64,000 bases of DNA from assembly GCF_000499845.2 (NCBI RefSeq), contig NC_023757.2, forward strand, positions 7,474,118 through 7,538,117, in the 5' to 3' direction. Shown here piece by piece: positions 1-11,374 of this stretch (position 1 is the stretch's first letter; every line of letters begins with the position of its first letter). This DNA is from Phaseolus vulgaris. Lineage: Eukaryota; Streptophyta; Magnoliopsida; Fabales; Fabaceae. Under the pieces are notes generated by a model. That model did no database searches. It saw only the letters and a program-made list of their open reading frames with translations, and was not told where the DNA came from. Both the position numbers and the translations under genes were made by a program.

Positions 1-906
1 AATTCAAAACCAGAAGTGTTGATATACTTACTTTTCAAAGGACTTTCAAAAACAGAAGAATCTTCTATAGGCTTCTTTTGTTTTGCACCACACCTTCTGT
101 GATTGTTATCAACACTCGTTAAACACATTTCAACTTCTTTTTGTGCGAATTCAATGGGCTTCTCAAGGGGAGGTTGCTCATCCTCCAATGGTAGTTTAAT
201 TTCATATTCATTTGGCAAGAAAATGTTAAATCGCAAAATTAGATCTTTGTGCCCTTTAAACAACTCCTTTACTTTAGCTATGGCACCAATTGTATCAATT
301 CTATAAATGAACAATAGAGACAAATAATGAGATAATAAAATCTAGATTTTTGCTCTAAGAAAATATAACAGACAAAGAAAAAAAAAATATTGGAGGTAGG
401 AGAAAGTGAAAGAACATATTCAAACCTTTTAGCCTTGAAGTCCTTCATAGCTTCCAGAAAGCCATGATACTTTTCTTTCTTATCTCGAAACACCTCTTTT
501 ACTAAATTGACATATGCCAGACCATCATTTACGGTTAGTCTCTGCTCACCCCCACTTTTCATCTGTGGTTGCCCCTTGCTTCATTACATAACATCAATAA
601 ATCAAGATCAATACATAAAGATATAGTGTATTTAGCACATTATTAATCCATTAAATCCATTAAATATAACATAAGTGTAGAAGAGCAACTATGACAAAGA
701 TTGAATCATAAATTCACTCTAACTTTATAAATACAATCTCATTTCTATTTTTTTATAAACTTGATATATTTTTTAATGATGGCAGCAACACTAGTTGAGA
801 AATTGACTAATTGGGAAACATGAACTTACTGTTTTGTTAGAGGAGATAACACCACGAGCTTTTTTGGTTGTGAAATAGAACTACCGTCTTCCCATAACCT
901 CTTCAT
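1..906 (-). CDS. SIN3-like (SNL) PAH gene, copy A, PAH1 exons, runs off the left edge
   Basis: SIN3-like proteins are nuclear scaffolds whose PAH domains bind transcription factors and recruit histone deacetylases. Two coding exons are visible: 562-426 (ATG at the exon start; [20 protein letters not shown] is PAH1 helix 1 and following) and 300-32 ([23 protein letters not shown]1 second half, then an acidic/lysine linker). Junctions are canonical: CAG/ATG acceptor at 562, AG/GTTTGA donor at 426, TAG/AATTG acceptor at 300, AA/GTAAGT donor at 32; exons 2 and 3 join in frame and end with one leftover base, so the gene continues left of base 1. An upstream exon (906-830) begins [10 protein letters not shown], like the N-terminus of plant SNL proteins, but its CA/GTAAGT donor is one base out of phase, so it reads as a 26-codon upstream ORF whose TGA overlaps the exon-2 ATG. 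Nearly identical to 51399-52458. Expression is unknown; it could be a fragment. Confidence 0.62.
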
Positions 907-1665
907 TCTTAACAATAGCAATGAAAAATAAGATAAATAAATCAAACATATTCTAACAAAAAATTCAAGAAACCAAATTTGTATTACTTCACTGTAAATT
1001 AATGTAATTATAATTTGTTGCAATAAAGAGAGACTTCAAACTTCAAACTCACTCAACAGTTTTACAGAATGGATGTGAGATCACTGATGAGGCTTCACTA
1101 GTTTTGAATTTATGATTTTGAAGCTTTTTAATCTAAACTTATATTATGTTTAAAGATAATAACAACTATGCTCTTTCTAATCTAATATAATCTTAACTTA
1201 TAAAAAAATCCAAAATCAAATATCCCAAATTTAAATTAACTGAAAACCAAAATCACAATATTTTATTTAGATTGAATTTTCGAAAACAATTCAATATAAT
1301 TGTTATATAAAAATTCTGAATATCTTTAAATTTATAAATTTATGATAATCTTTTCATATCTATATAATATAACTCACTATTAAGCTGTGCAATTTTTTTT
1401 AATAATATACTTTTAAAGAATTATTAGTGTTTAAATGTATAAAATACGAAATCTTTAATTACTATATCAACTTATTGTATTTTTTACTTTATTTTTTATC
1501 ATTTACTAAATATTCTCTTATAAGTAATTAAATTGATTTAAAGTTTAATCTATTTAATCTTAAAAATATCTAAGTAGATTTAGAAGTTATGATATAACTA
1601 ATTGGTGTACATGACAAGACATATTACAAGTGTTTAAAATTATATATTTTTTTATGTGATGACGG
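1..1665. repeat. Duplicated segment (partner at 51369-53240)
   Basis: Base 1 (AATTCAAAACCAGAAGTGTT) corresponds to base 51369, and similarity runs through the SNL exons, introns, 5' block and AT-rich upstream DNA to about 1665/53240. The partner has about 200 extra bases near 52150-52370 that are also present in the other copies (7270-7520, 9500-9720), so the left copy has a deletion there. Divergence is a few percent by eye. This implies a recent duplication within the cluster. Confidence 0.85.
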
Positions 1666-2000
1666 TAATTGTTTGAAAGATATATTGATATACAAACATT
1701 AAGATGTCTCATAAAAATTATTTAAGAAAATACTCAACATAAAAAAATCATGATAAAACCAATCATGATTATTATATAAAATAAAATATTTAAATATAAA
1801 CTACATGGGATTGATGTTTACAATTCCGTGTTTTCATATATAAAATTCATTTTTAAATAAATTTAGCTTTTATGAATTGTAATCTAAAAATTAATTCAAA
1901 TTTATTACTAACATAATTCTTAAAACAACTATTTTAAAATCTAAATACAGTCTTAACATTTATCCATTTTAGATTGTTTTTCTTATCTTTTTTTTTTTTC
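1110..2000. other. AT-rich DNA upstream of SNL copy A
   Basis: No coding region is supported. The stretch to about 1665 is shared with 52640-53240 and, more divergently, with 4345-5100; it is the upstream flank of the SNL family. Beyond that it is featureless AT-rich sequence ending in a T-rich run near 1990. Confidence 0.6.
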
Positions 2001-3160
2001 TGTTTTTTTCGGAATCATGAGAATGTACCGTGGACAATTACTTCCTGTACCATATTAATGTACCCAATTTCAGATAAAAAGACGAAAATATCCTTAAATA
2101 AATAGGATTATACATTATGGATATTCTTTTCCAGAATGTTTCTGGATTCTTTTTTCCGAAACGAATTTTATATATTAAGGATTTTTTTTATCGGAATGAG
2201 ATTTTGAATTTTAAATTCTAAATATATTTTTCTTGAATGTATTATTTTCAATTTCGAATTTTGACATTTTTAGAATGAAATAAATTATGTTGGGTGCAAG
2301 TTAAAAATGATTGGGTGTAGGAAGAAGTTTTCTATGATGTGTTTCAACTTTTAAAAAATATAGACTCTTATTGGCGGTACAAATAGTTAATTTTTTTTTT
2401 TCTAATCAAGTGCTTTCATTTTGGGTAAGGACTATATTTTTAAAAGTAATTTGACACTTTCTTCCTCCACTCCTACATTTTTCGTTTTGCAGCCCTACAA
2501 TATTATGCAAAGACAACAATAACCCTATTATTATTTTAAACCCCAAAATGTACATAAGACTTACACTACTCTTTCTTCTTCCTTTGCCCTTTGCCCATAG
2601 ACTGCACACACAGATTCCATTTCTCTTTGAAAAGTGGCGGGGCTGCTTCATCTCTTAGCACAAAAAGATGTTTCTTTTGGTAGTGGTCGATAGTGTTTTG
2701 GATTATCGTTTCCGCAGTTTATATCTAGTATTTCAGACATTGCAGTTCGGTAATTTTATGAAATCAGGAATCCGCATTGATTTTTTCATATTCTGGATTT
2801 GGAAATCCATAAATCTTCTGGATTGGGGAATCCGTAAATCTTCTGGATTAGAGAATCTGTAAATCTTTCGAATTGGGGAATCCGTAAATCTTCCAGATCC
2901 ATCAATCCATAACAGAAATTAGGCTTTTGGATTCAACAATCCAAAAATCAACAATTTATTAACAATTTGCTTCCAGAACATCTCCTAGCACACTCCACCA
3001 CGGTGTCTTTTTCCAAATAAAAAGTCAAACCCAATTTTGAGACTTTTAAAATTATGAGAGTGCAGGAAGAAAAACATAAAGATGCAACAAGAAAGAAAAA
3101 GCAAAGGAATTTTTGTCTGCACTTTCATAGTTTTTTCTTGGACTTCCATAGTTTCGCTTG
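2000..3160. other. Unassigned repeat-like sequence
   Basis: The sequence repeats words such as TTCCGAAACG, TTCTGGATT and GGAATCC, as seen in non-coding legume repeats, but no terminal repeats or target duplication were found. Short open frames on both strands (2406-2651 minus, 2985-3209 minus) show no recognisable domain. It contains the 25-bp tandem repeat listed separately. Confidence 0.4.
2795..2894. repeat. 25-bp tandem repeat, four units
   Basis: Four consecutive 25-bp units start at 2795, 2820, 2845 and 2870; consensus GGATTGGGGAATCCG followed by TAAATCTTCT. Units 2 and 4 are nearly identical; 1 and 3 differ at several bases. Each unit holds the palindrome GGATTnnnnAATCC or a variant of it. 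Confidence 0.85.
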
Positions 3161-3164
3161 AAAT

Positions 3165-3335
3165 CTTCGTTCTTAACAATAGTAATAAAAAATAAAATAA
3201 ATAAACCAAAACATATATATTTCCAGTAAATGTAAAGGAATGTAACTATAATTTGCTACAGCAAAAAGAGAGTTCAAACATCAAACTCAGCTAACAATTT
3301 TACAAAGTGAAAATGAGATCACTGAGTGGTAAGTG
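3165..3335 (-). pseudogene. SNL-family 5' block, isolated fragment (copy G, part 1)
   Basis: This piece matches the leader and promoter-proximal block of the SNL copies (880-1095 in copy A): TTCTTAACAATAG near the exon-1 start, the AT-rich stretch, TAACTATAATTTGCTACA, the AGAGAG word and GAGATCACTGA. No PAH exon follows on the minus strand. It is a 5'-end-only relic, separated from its own upstream flank (4345-5100) by about 1 kb of AT-rich DNA. Confidence 0.7.
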
Positions 3336-4344
3336 ATGGTGTATATAGGGTTCTTCCTATATGATTTACCTTTTTTTTTTTGTAAAAATGTCTCTTCTAT
3401 ATAAATGTATATCTTATATTTTGTTCAGGACTGTTAATCCAACTAGCTCACATCGTTGTTTTTTTTTTTTTTTTTTTAAATAACAAACTGTGCAAAATAT
3501 TTATAGATAGCACACTATTGGGTGATTTTGTTGTTGAACTTTTTTTTTTTGTATAAAAAGAATTATTTTGGATTTTTTTAAAAAAAAAACAGACTTAAAA
3601 AAAGTGTATAGATTAATAACTATAAATAACGAAAAAAGGAATAAATACATATATTTATAAATAAATATTTTCAAATACATATATTTTAAATAAATATACA
3701 TTATAAAAAATATATAAAGAAAAAAAATGTAAGAAAAAAAATTTAAAAGAAGATTTGCAAAGAAATAATAAGTCTTTAATATAATTAAAGTTATTGAGTT
3801 GTAAAAAATTTATATTTAAAAAAAAAATTTGTATGGAATATAACAATTCAAGGAAGTAAAAGTTTGAATAAATAATTATTTAGTAAAAGCATATATATGA
3901 AGGAAATATAAATGAAAAAAGGGTAATTAAAGAAATTTTATGAACAAATCAGGAAAAAAATGAATTACAAAAAAATTTGAAAAATTATTTGTATTTTCAA
4001 AGAATAAATGTATAAAACATATTAATGTAGAGAAATAAAATATTTGAATAAAAAATAGATATATTTTAAGAAAATTAAATTAAAAAATGTAAAGAAATAA
4101 AAAATTATTAATCAAAAAATAAAATAAAGAATTATAGTAAAAAAAATTAAATGGTTTAATATGATTCAAATAATTGAGTTATAAAACAATAGATAATATA
4201 AATAAAATATTGATGAAAGGGGAAAGTGTTTTATATATTGTTATGCAAAGAAAAAAGATAATTTATAAAAATAGATTTTTAAAGTAAAATTATTCTTTTC
4301 TTGACAATTATTGTTATTATCATAATTCTTATTGTTAGAAGTAA
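3336..4344. other. Very AT-rich spacer
   Basis: Long A and T runs and short AAATA-type words dominate; the open frames here are low-complexity (poly Phe/Tyr/Ile) and not credible genes. It appears to have been inserted between the two halves of the copy G flank, but no insertion boundaries or target duplication could be seen. Confidence 0.6.
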
Positions 4345-5100
4345 GGCCTTGCTTGTTTTTAATTTATGATTTTAAAAGTTTTAATAGGCACTTATATTAT
4401 GTTTAAAGATATAATAACAACTATGTTTTTCATTCTAATCTAATCTTACTTATCTAAAAAATCAAAAATAAAATTCAAACAAACTGAAAACTGAAATAGC
4501 AGTCTTTTTATTTGGATTGAATTTCGTAAATGATTTGGAAAATCAATTCAATCTAATTGTTATATAAAAATTCTGCATATATCTTTAACTTTATAAATTT
4601 ATTAGAATATTTCATATCTTTATAATATAGCTAAATATTAAGTTGTGTAAGTTTATTTTTAATTTTTAATAATATATTTAAACAATTATATGATTATTAG
4701 TTATAAAATAAATCCCACTCAGGTTATGTGATTGTTATTAGTCCATCGAATTTAGCATGTATCAAATATCAAATAAGATTCTTATCTTTGTAAATGTATA
4801 AATACAAAATCTTTAATTACTATGTCAAGCTTATTGTATTTTTTATTTTATTTTTATCATTTACAAAATATTCTTTTAAAAGATAAGATAAAAGTAAGTC
4901 TAAAAATAAAGATTGATCCAATTAAAACCATTTAAATTCATAATAATATAAATTTAATTTAAATTTTAATCTATTTAATCTAAAATGATATAAGTAGATT
5001 TAACATTATAAAAGTTATGTAATAAGTATTTACAGTTTGAAAGATATATGGATTTATATATAAACATTTATAAGAAATTTCTAGAAAAAAAAGTTAAGTC
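4345..5100 (-). pseudogene. SNL-family upstream flank (copy G, part 2)
   Basis: From TTTTTAATTTATGATTTTAA onward the sequence follows 1095-1665 (copy A) and 52640-53240 (copy E) through many shared blocks, for example TATTATGTTTAAAGATA and AATTGTTATATAAAAATTCT. It is non-coding and marks a further family copy whose gene body is gone. Confidence 0.65.
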
Positions 5101-5555
5101 ATGTATTTTAAAACGAATTGAATAATTATATGCTATTTTTATAGATGTCAAAAAAGTAACAAAAGAACAACGTTCCAATTTCTAATTTAAAAATAAGAAA
5201 TTATCGGTATAAATATTTTAAACAAATACACCACACAAAACAAATCATGATTATAATATAATTTAATATATTTAAAATGATCAGATTATGAATATGTTTG
5301 TTTAAATGTTTAAGATATAAACTAAAGTTATTGAAGTAGGTTATAGTATACGGTCAAGTTATATTTAGTTGGAATTCTCACTTGGACTTTAAAGGATCTA
5401 TTCAATCTAAGATTTGTAACAATAAGCAATACAAATCAAATATAGTACATTTTGAAATTTAATACAAAACTATTTATAACCTTTCCAAGCTCTTATATGG
5501 TATTCTTTAGTAGTTTCTTCAAACTCTTTAGCACAAGAATTTTTTATGAGGTTAG

Positions 5556-5820
5556 TTATCACATTTTTTTTATTAAATAATAATTAAATTTAGAGAATAA
5601 AATAATTAATAAAAATTTATAAAATGATTTATATTATTAATAAAAATTTATAAAATAGTTTCTAAATTAGTATCTAAATTAGCTATCAAGGCTTTAATTA
5701 CTAATATTTTAGATTCTAAATTAGTCTCTAAAAGATTAATAATAACTAATTTAAATATAAATTAGTTAGTAGCTAAAACTTTAGTAGCTAATGTTTAAAT
5801 ACAAATTTATAAATTACATT
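5556..5820. mobile_element. MITE-like fragment related to 36099-36486
   Basis: The start (CACATTTTTTTTATTAAATA, then AATTAAATTTAGA) and the inverted AGCTA/TAGCT core (TAGCTATCAAGGCTTTAATT against TAGTAGCTAAAACTTTAGTA) match the complete CACTA-type MITE at 36099-36486. The expected 3' end (TTCTTGTAGTG) is absent; the sequence instead abuts the CACTG terminus at 5821. Confidence 0.55.
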
Positions 5821-6691
5821 CACTGCAAAAATAACTTTTATCGACAGTTAAAAATAAGATTTGAAGACGATTTTATAACCATCGTTAATGAGGATGTTGT
5901 TATAAAACAATGACTTTTAACGACGGTTATAAAACTGTCATTATAATTTTTTTTACGACACTCAACTCGAAATCATCATTTAAATAAAGAAAAATGAAAA
6001 AATAAGTTACACTGAAGCCAATTTTAACGACAATTATACTGAGAAATCACAATTAAAGCCATTTTGAAGTAGTTTTATCGACGGTTATGCATCGTTAAAA
6101 ATGTTTTTTTTTAAATTTTTTTTGAATATTGCTATATATGCTTTCGTCCTGTATAATGTATCAAAATTTAAGGAAAATCATGCTTTATAACGAAATTTTG
6201 AGTGCATATAAAATCATAATTAAAATATAAGTACAATAAAAAGTTCAACAAAAGTAATTATACATGAAAAAGTTCAACAACAAAAATTATAATGACATTC
6301 ATCTATCCTAAGGTGTTATACATGGTTACAAAATATTTTGACCATGCTGTTTTGGCATACTCCAATGCTTCCAAATCTAGCGACTGTGAGTCATTGAAAA
6401 ACTGTGACATTTGAATTTTGTTTGAATTAGTCCATAAATAATAAACATCAAATTTAATGTCTTTGTATTTTGAGGTATTACCTGATCTCAACCTCTCTCA
6501 ATTCCAACTTGCACAATAGTTGACATCCATTGTATGACATAGTAACCACACTCATAATTTCAAAATTGCTTATTGCACTACAAGTTAAAATAAATGTTAT
6601 TAAATAAATGAATGAAATACATCATAATTTCAAAATTGCTTATTACACTACAATTCAAAATAAATGTTATTAAATGAATGTTACATTAAAG
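5821..6691. mobile_element. CACTA-type transposon end with ULP1-bearing internal part (unit 1)
   Basis: It begins CACTGCAAAAATAACTTTTA and is followed by the CACTA-style subterminal words GACGGTTATAAAACTG and ATCGACGGTTATGCATCG on both strands. From about 6055 (AAGCCATTTTGAAG) the sequence recurs at 8086 and 10249, defining the internal part of a tandem unit. A 70-bp block around 6560-6690 is itself duplicated. The 3' terminus was not found in the window. The superfamily call rests on the CACT-start and subterminal repeats; no TNP2 transposase was seen. Confidence 0.65.
6303..6590 (-). pseudogene. ULP1-like (peptidase C48) C-terminal remnant, unit 1
   Basis: On the minus strand an exon-like stretch (about 6585-6490) reads NYECGYYVIQWMSTIV, the catalytic-cysteine box of ULP1/SENP proteases that many plant CACTA and Mutator-like elements carry. 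It is flanked by a TTGTAG acceptor and a CAG/GTAATA donor. The following frame (6491-6303) holds a C-terminal segment with SQFFNDSQSLDLEALEYAKT, ending at a TAA. In-frame stops (one just before NYECGY) and the missing His and Asp boxes show it is broken. Function in the living element would be removal of a ubiquitin-like modifier; here it is a relic. Confidence 0.6.
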
Positions 6692-8085
6692 TTTTTGTGC
6701 GAATTCAATTGGCTTCTCAATAAGAGGTTGCTCATCCTTCAATGGAAGTTTAATTTCATATCCATTTGGCAAGAAAATCTTTGTGCCCTTTAAACAACTC
6801 CTTTACTCTAGTTGTGACACAAGTTGTATAAATTCTATAAATGAATAGAGAAACAAATAATCAGATAACAAAATCTAGATTCTTGCTCCTAAGAAAATAT
6901 AACAGACAAAGAAAAATAAAAATATTGGAGTTGAAAGAAAGTGGTGCAACATGTTCAAACCTTTTAACCTTAAAGTCCTTCAAAGCTTCCAGAAAGCCAT
7001 GGTGCTTTTCTTTCTTATCTCGAAACACCCCCTTTACTAAATTGACATATGCTCGCCCCACTTTTCATCTGTGATTGCCCCTTGCTTCTTTACATAACAT
7101 TAATATATCAATACCAATACAAAAAAGATATAGTGTATTTAGCACATTACTAATCCATTAAATGTAACATAAGTGTAAAAGATCAACTATGACAACAGTG
7201 AATCACAAATGCACTATAACTTTATAAATACAATTTTCTTTTTATATTTTATAAACTTGATATATTTATAATAATGACAACAAAATTGACTGAGAAAAAC
7301 CAAATATGCACAAGTTTGATAATGAAAACATTACACCAACTTTGAATAAATGAATTTTAGTCTTATTTCAATCTTACAAAATAGTAATGTGTTTGTATTA
7401 ACTATTACAAATTAATCTTATATGTAATCGATATGTGATCTTTAACAAATTTGTTTAATGGTTAACTATAACTTATTGGAAGAGACCAACTAAGCAGAAG
7501 ATTGAAGAGAAAAAAAAGGAAACATGAACTTATTGTCGTGTTAGAGAGGTGGGCGAAGATGGTACCACGAGCTGTTTGGGTTGTGAACTAGAACTACCGT
7601 TTTCCATAACCTCTTCATTCCTAACAATAGAAATGAAAAATAAGATAAATAAATCAAACATATTCTAACAAGATATTGAAGAAACCAAATTTGCACTACT
7701 TCAATGTAAATCAATGTAACTATAATTTGTTGCAATAAAGAGAGTTCAAACTTCAAACTCACTTAACAGTTTTATCGAGAGGATATGAGATCACTAATAA
7801 GGCTTCACTTGTTTTTAAATGATGATTTTGAAGGTTTTAATCATTACTTATATTATGTTTAAAGATAGAATAACAACTATGTTTTCCATTTTCTCATATA
7901 ATCTAATCTTAACTTATTTAAAAAATAAAAAATCAAACATCCCAAATTTAAATTAAATGAAAATGGAAATCACAATCTTTTATTTGGAATGAATTCCATA
8001 CTTCGAAAATCAATTCAACGTAATTGTTATATAAAAATTCCGCATACTTTAAGTTTATAAATTTATGATTATTTTTCCATATCTA
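6692..8085 (-). pseudogene. Captured SNL fragment, copy B (broken)
   Basis: Exon 1 (near 7625-7545), exon 2 (near 7070-6960; [20 protein letters not shown]) and exon 3 (near 6835-6692) of the SNL PAH1 region are recognisable in order on the minus strand. Exon 2 has lost about 30 bases and exon 3 has lost 20 bases relative to copy A, each shifting the frame; the exon-1 donor GT has become AT. Exon 3 stops abruptly at GAATTCGCACAAAAA and passes directly into transposon sequence, and the upstream flank ends at CATATCTATA followed by AAGCCATTC. Both junctions are the same in copy C. Confidence 0.8.
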
Positions 8086-8944
8086 TAAAGCCATTCTAAA
8101 GCAGTTTTACAAATAGTTATGTCTAGGAACCATCGTTATAAATGTCTCATTGGGTTTTTTTGAAGATGGTTTATGTTCAGAACCTTCGTTAAAAGTGTTA
8201 TTTTTTTTATAAATTTTCGACTATTGTTATATATGCTTTTGTCCTGCATAATGTGTCAAATTTTCAGGAAAATCATGCATTATAACGAAATTGATTGCAT
8301 ATAACATCATAATTTAAATATGAGTACAATAGAAAGTTCAACAAAAAAATTAAAATATCATTCATCTATCATAAGGTGTTATACATGGTTACAAAATATT
8401 TTGACCATATTGTTTTGGCATACTCTAGTGCTTTCGAATCTAGCGATTGTGAGTCATTGAAAAATTCATACATTTGAATTTTGTTTGAATTAGTCCATAA
8501 ATAATAAACATCAAATTTAATGTCTTTGTGTTTTACGGTATTACCTACCTACATCCATTATGTGACATAGGAGTTACATCTCGTATAAAATTTAAGAGTA
8601 TACCATTTTTGCGAATAACTCTTAATGTTGCATCTCTTCCGAGACCAAACGTATTACCTACTCTCCAACTACAACTCCAACCACAGGGAATAACGTAGGA
8701 TAGAGAAAGACTTCCACTCTATATCCTCTCAAAAATGCAAACCATGAGATGAGAATAGGGCTATCTATTAATAACTACTTGCCAATTCATTTGAAATGGG
8801 CCTGATCTCAACCTCTATCACTTCCAGCTTGCACAATAATTCACATCCATTGTATGACATAGTAACCACACTCATAATTTCAAAATTGTTTATGCACTAC
8901 AAGTCAAAATAAATGTTATTAAATGAATGAATGAAATACATTAA
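8086..8944. mobile_element. Transposon segment with ULP1 remnant (unit 2)
   Basis: AAGCCATTCTAAAGCAG at 8086 opens a second copy of the internal segment seen at 6055-6690. On the minus strand it carries the ULP1 cysteine-box exon (TATGAGTGTGGTTACTATGT, near 8880-8860) and the C-terminal frame (near 8545-8375). Unlike unit 1 it has about 260 extra bases (8548-8805) between them, with a frame reading [18 protein letters not shown] that I could not assign. Confidence 0.65.
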
Positions 8945-10248
8945 AGTTTTTGTGCGAATTCAATGAGCTTCTCAAGGGGAGGTTGCTCATCCTCCAATGA
9001 CAGTTTAATATCATATCCATTTGGCAAGAAAATGTTAAATTGCAAAATTAGATCTTTGTGCCCTTTAAAGACCTTATTTACTCTAGCTATGACACTAGTT
9101 GTATCAATTCTATAAATGAATATAGAAAGAAATAATCAGATAACAAAATTTATATTCTTGCTCTTAAAAAAATATAATAGACAAAGAAAAAAAATATTGG
9201 TGTTGGAAGAAAGTGGTGCAACATGTTCAAACCTTTTAATCTTGAAGTTCTTCATAACTTTCAGAAAGCCATGGTACTTTTCTTTCTTATCTCCAAACAC
9301 CTCCTTTAATAAATTGACTTATGCCAAACTATCATTTATGGTTAGTCTCTGCTCACCCCACCTTTCATCTTTGGTTGCCCCTTACTTCATTACATAAAAT
9401 TAATATATCAAGACCAATACAAAAAGATATAGTGTATTTAGCACATTACTAATCCATTAAATGTAACACAAGTGTAAAAGATCAACTATGAAAACATTGA
9501 ATCACAAATGCACAAGCTTGATAATGAAAACATTACACCAATTCTTAATAGATGAATTTTTGTTTTATTTTATTCTTACAAAATCGTAACATGTTTGTAT
9601 TAACTATTATAAATTAATCTTATCTGTAATCGATATGTGATCTCCAACTAATTCGTTTAACGGTTAACTATAAATTATTGGAGGAGACCAACTAAACAGA
9701 AGATTGAAGAGAAAAAAAAGGAAACATGAACTTATTGTTGTGTTAGAGAGGTGAGCAGAGATGGTACCATGAGTTGTTTAGGTTGTGAGATAGTCTTCCC
9801 ATAACCTGTTCATTCCTAACAATAGAAATGAAAAATAAGATAAATAAATCAAACATATTCTAACAATATATTGAAGAAACCAAATTTGCTGCAATAAAGA
9901 GAGACTTCAAACTTCAAACTCATTCAACAGTTTTACCGAGTGGATGTGAGATCACTAATAAAGTTTCACTTGTTTTTAATTGATGATTTTGAAGGTTTTA
10001 ATCGGTACTTATATTATGTTTAAAGATAGAATAATAGCTATGCTTTCAATTTTCTAATATAATCTAATAACTTATCTAAAAAATAAAAAATCAGATATCC
10101 CAAATTTAAATTAAACGAAAACGGAAATTGCAATGTTTTTATTTGGATTGAATTCTATACTTCGAAAATCAATTCAATGTCATTGTTATATAAAAATTTC
10201 GCATACTTTAAATTTATAAATTTATGATAATTTTTCCATATCTATAAA
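8945..10248 (-). pseudogene. Captured SNL fragment, copy C (broken)
   Basis: Exon 3 (9112-8945) is open and encodes [15 protein letters not shown], running to FAQK at the capture junction, then a transposon-derived TAA two codons on. Exon 2 (near 9370-9235) has lost one G in its G-run and has an in-frame TAA where copy A has TAT. The exon-1 donor is destroyed (GT to AT) as in copy B. The same two junctions as copy B show that B and C descend from one capture event followed by tandem duplication. Confidence 0.8.
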
Positions 10249-10515
10249 GCCATTCTGAGGCAGTTTTACAAACAGTTATGTCCAAAAGTCGTTGTTATAA
10301 ATGTCTGATTTGGTTTTTGAAGATGATTTGGTTCAAAATTGTCGTTAAAAGTGTTTTTTCTTATAAATTTTTTAATATTGCTATATATGGTTTCATCCTG
10401 CATAATATGTCCAATTTTAGGAAAATCATGCATTATAACAAAATTTTGTCTGCATATAACATGATAATTTAAATATAAGTACAACAAAAAGTTCAACACA
10501 AGTAATTATTCGAAC
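10249..10515. mobile_element. Transposon segment, unit 3, left part
   Basis: AAGCCATTCTGAGGCAG opens a third copy of the internal segment, matching 8086-8345, until GTTCAACACAAGTAATTAT. It is then interrupted by a retrotransposon block and resumes at about 22765. Confidence 0.75.
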
Positions 10516-11374
10516 TGTAGGCCTTAAACAAGAGGGGACGGTGAATTGTTTATAAACGTTTTTCGCAAATATTGAAGGTAGAAAGAAAGCCAATCAAGAA
10601 TCAAAGCTAAAAGAATCAAGATATTTAAGATACAAAACTGTTTAAGTTGATTTCCAGAAAATCAACCGGTTGTTTTTATCAGCAGTTGATAAAAAATCAT
10701 GTTAAAACAGATTTAAGTGAGTCCATGGAAAGAGAGAATTTCACAAACAAATTTATACTGGTTCACTCTTACACCATGAGCTACATTTAGTCCCCAGAAA
10801 CCACTGGGTATTTCACTATGCAATCAACCACAAATTACAAACCACACACACCAAATAAGTGATCTTGAACCCTTAAGAACACACACTTCCTTTGACACTC
10901 ACAACACACCATAGATCAAAACACCCTCTGACTCTTGCAACACGAGTTCTTTACAGAAATACAAATCAAAGAGAGAAAAGGAATGATCACACCTGATACA
11001 TATTGAATTCAAAAATTACACAACAGTCTTATTCCACTCTTAGACAAGTCAAATCAAAGCTTGATGTAAATCTTGGAGAAAATTTGATTTCAAACGATTA
11101 ATCTGATATTATTACTACCAAAAGCGTAAAACAAACTATTTAAACTCTAAAAAGGAAGTTAAAACATTTAAAGAAGGAGCCAAATAAGTTTTGAAGCAAT
11201 TAAATCAGATTTACCAAACTTAACAAAATTTGTTAAGAATTCTAAAAAATCAATTGGTTGCAATGTTGAAACAATCGATTGAATCGGCTTGAAAAAAAGT
11301 CAACCAATTTCAAGCTTTGTCAAAACTTGTTTCAAAAACACTAAGTGTAAAACAATCGATTGAAACGATAAAAT
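10516..11374 (-). mobile_element. Solo LTR of a SIRE-like family, left part (split by element 1)
   Basis: TGTAGGCCTTAAACAAGAGG at 10516 resembles the end of element 2's LTR (55740) read from the opposite strand, including the GGTTCACTC and CCACTGGG blocks. The LTR continues after element 1 at 22572-22764 and ends TTGTTCAACA, so it lies on the minus strand. It holds AATCGATTG and AACCGGTTG words. No internal region is present. A clean target duplication was not seen, though TAATTAT occurs on both outer sides. Confidence 0.6.

Noticed and set aside
1..1665. Plus-strand open frame at 103-306 (also 51470-51673)
   Set aside because: Antisense of SNL exon 3; conserved only because the two segments are recent duplicates.
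2406..2651. 81-codon minus-strand frame
   Set aside because: No recognisable domain, no splice or promoter support, and repeat-like surroundings.
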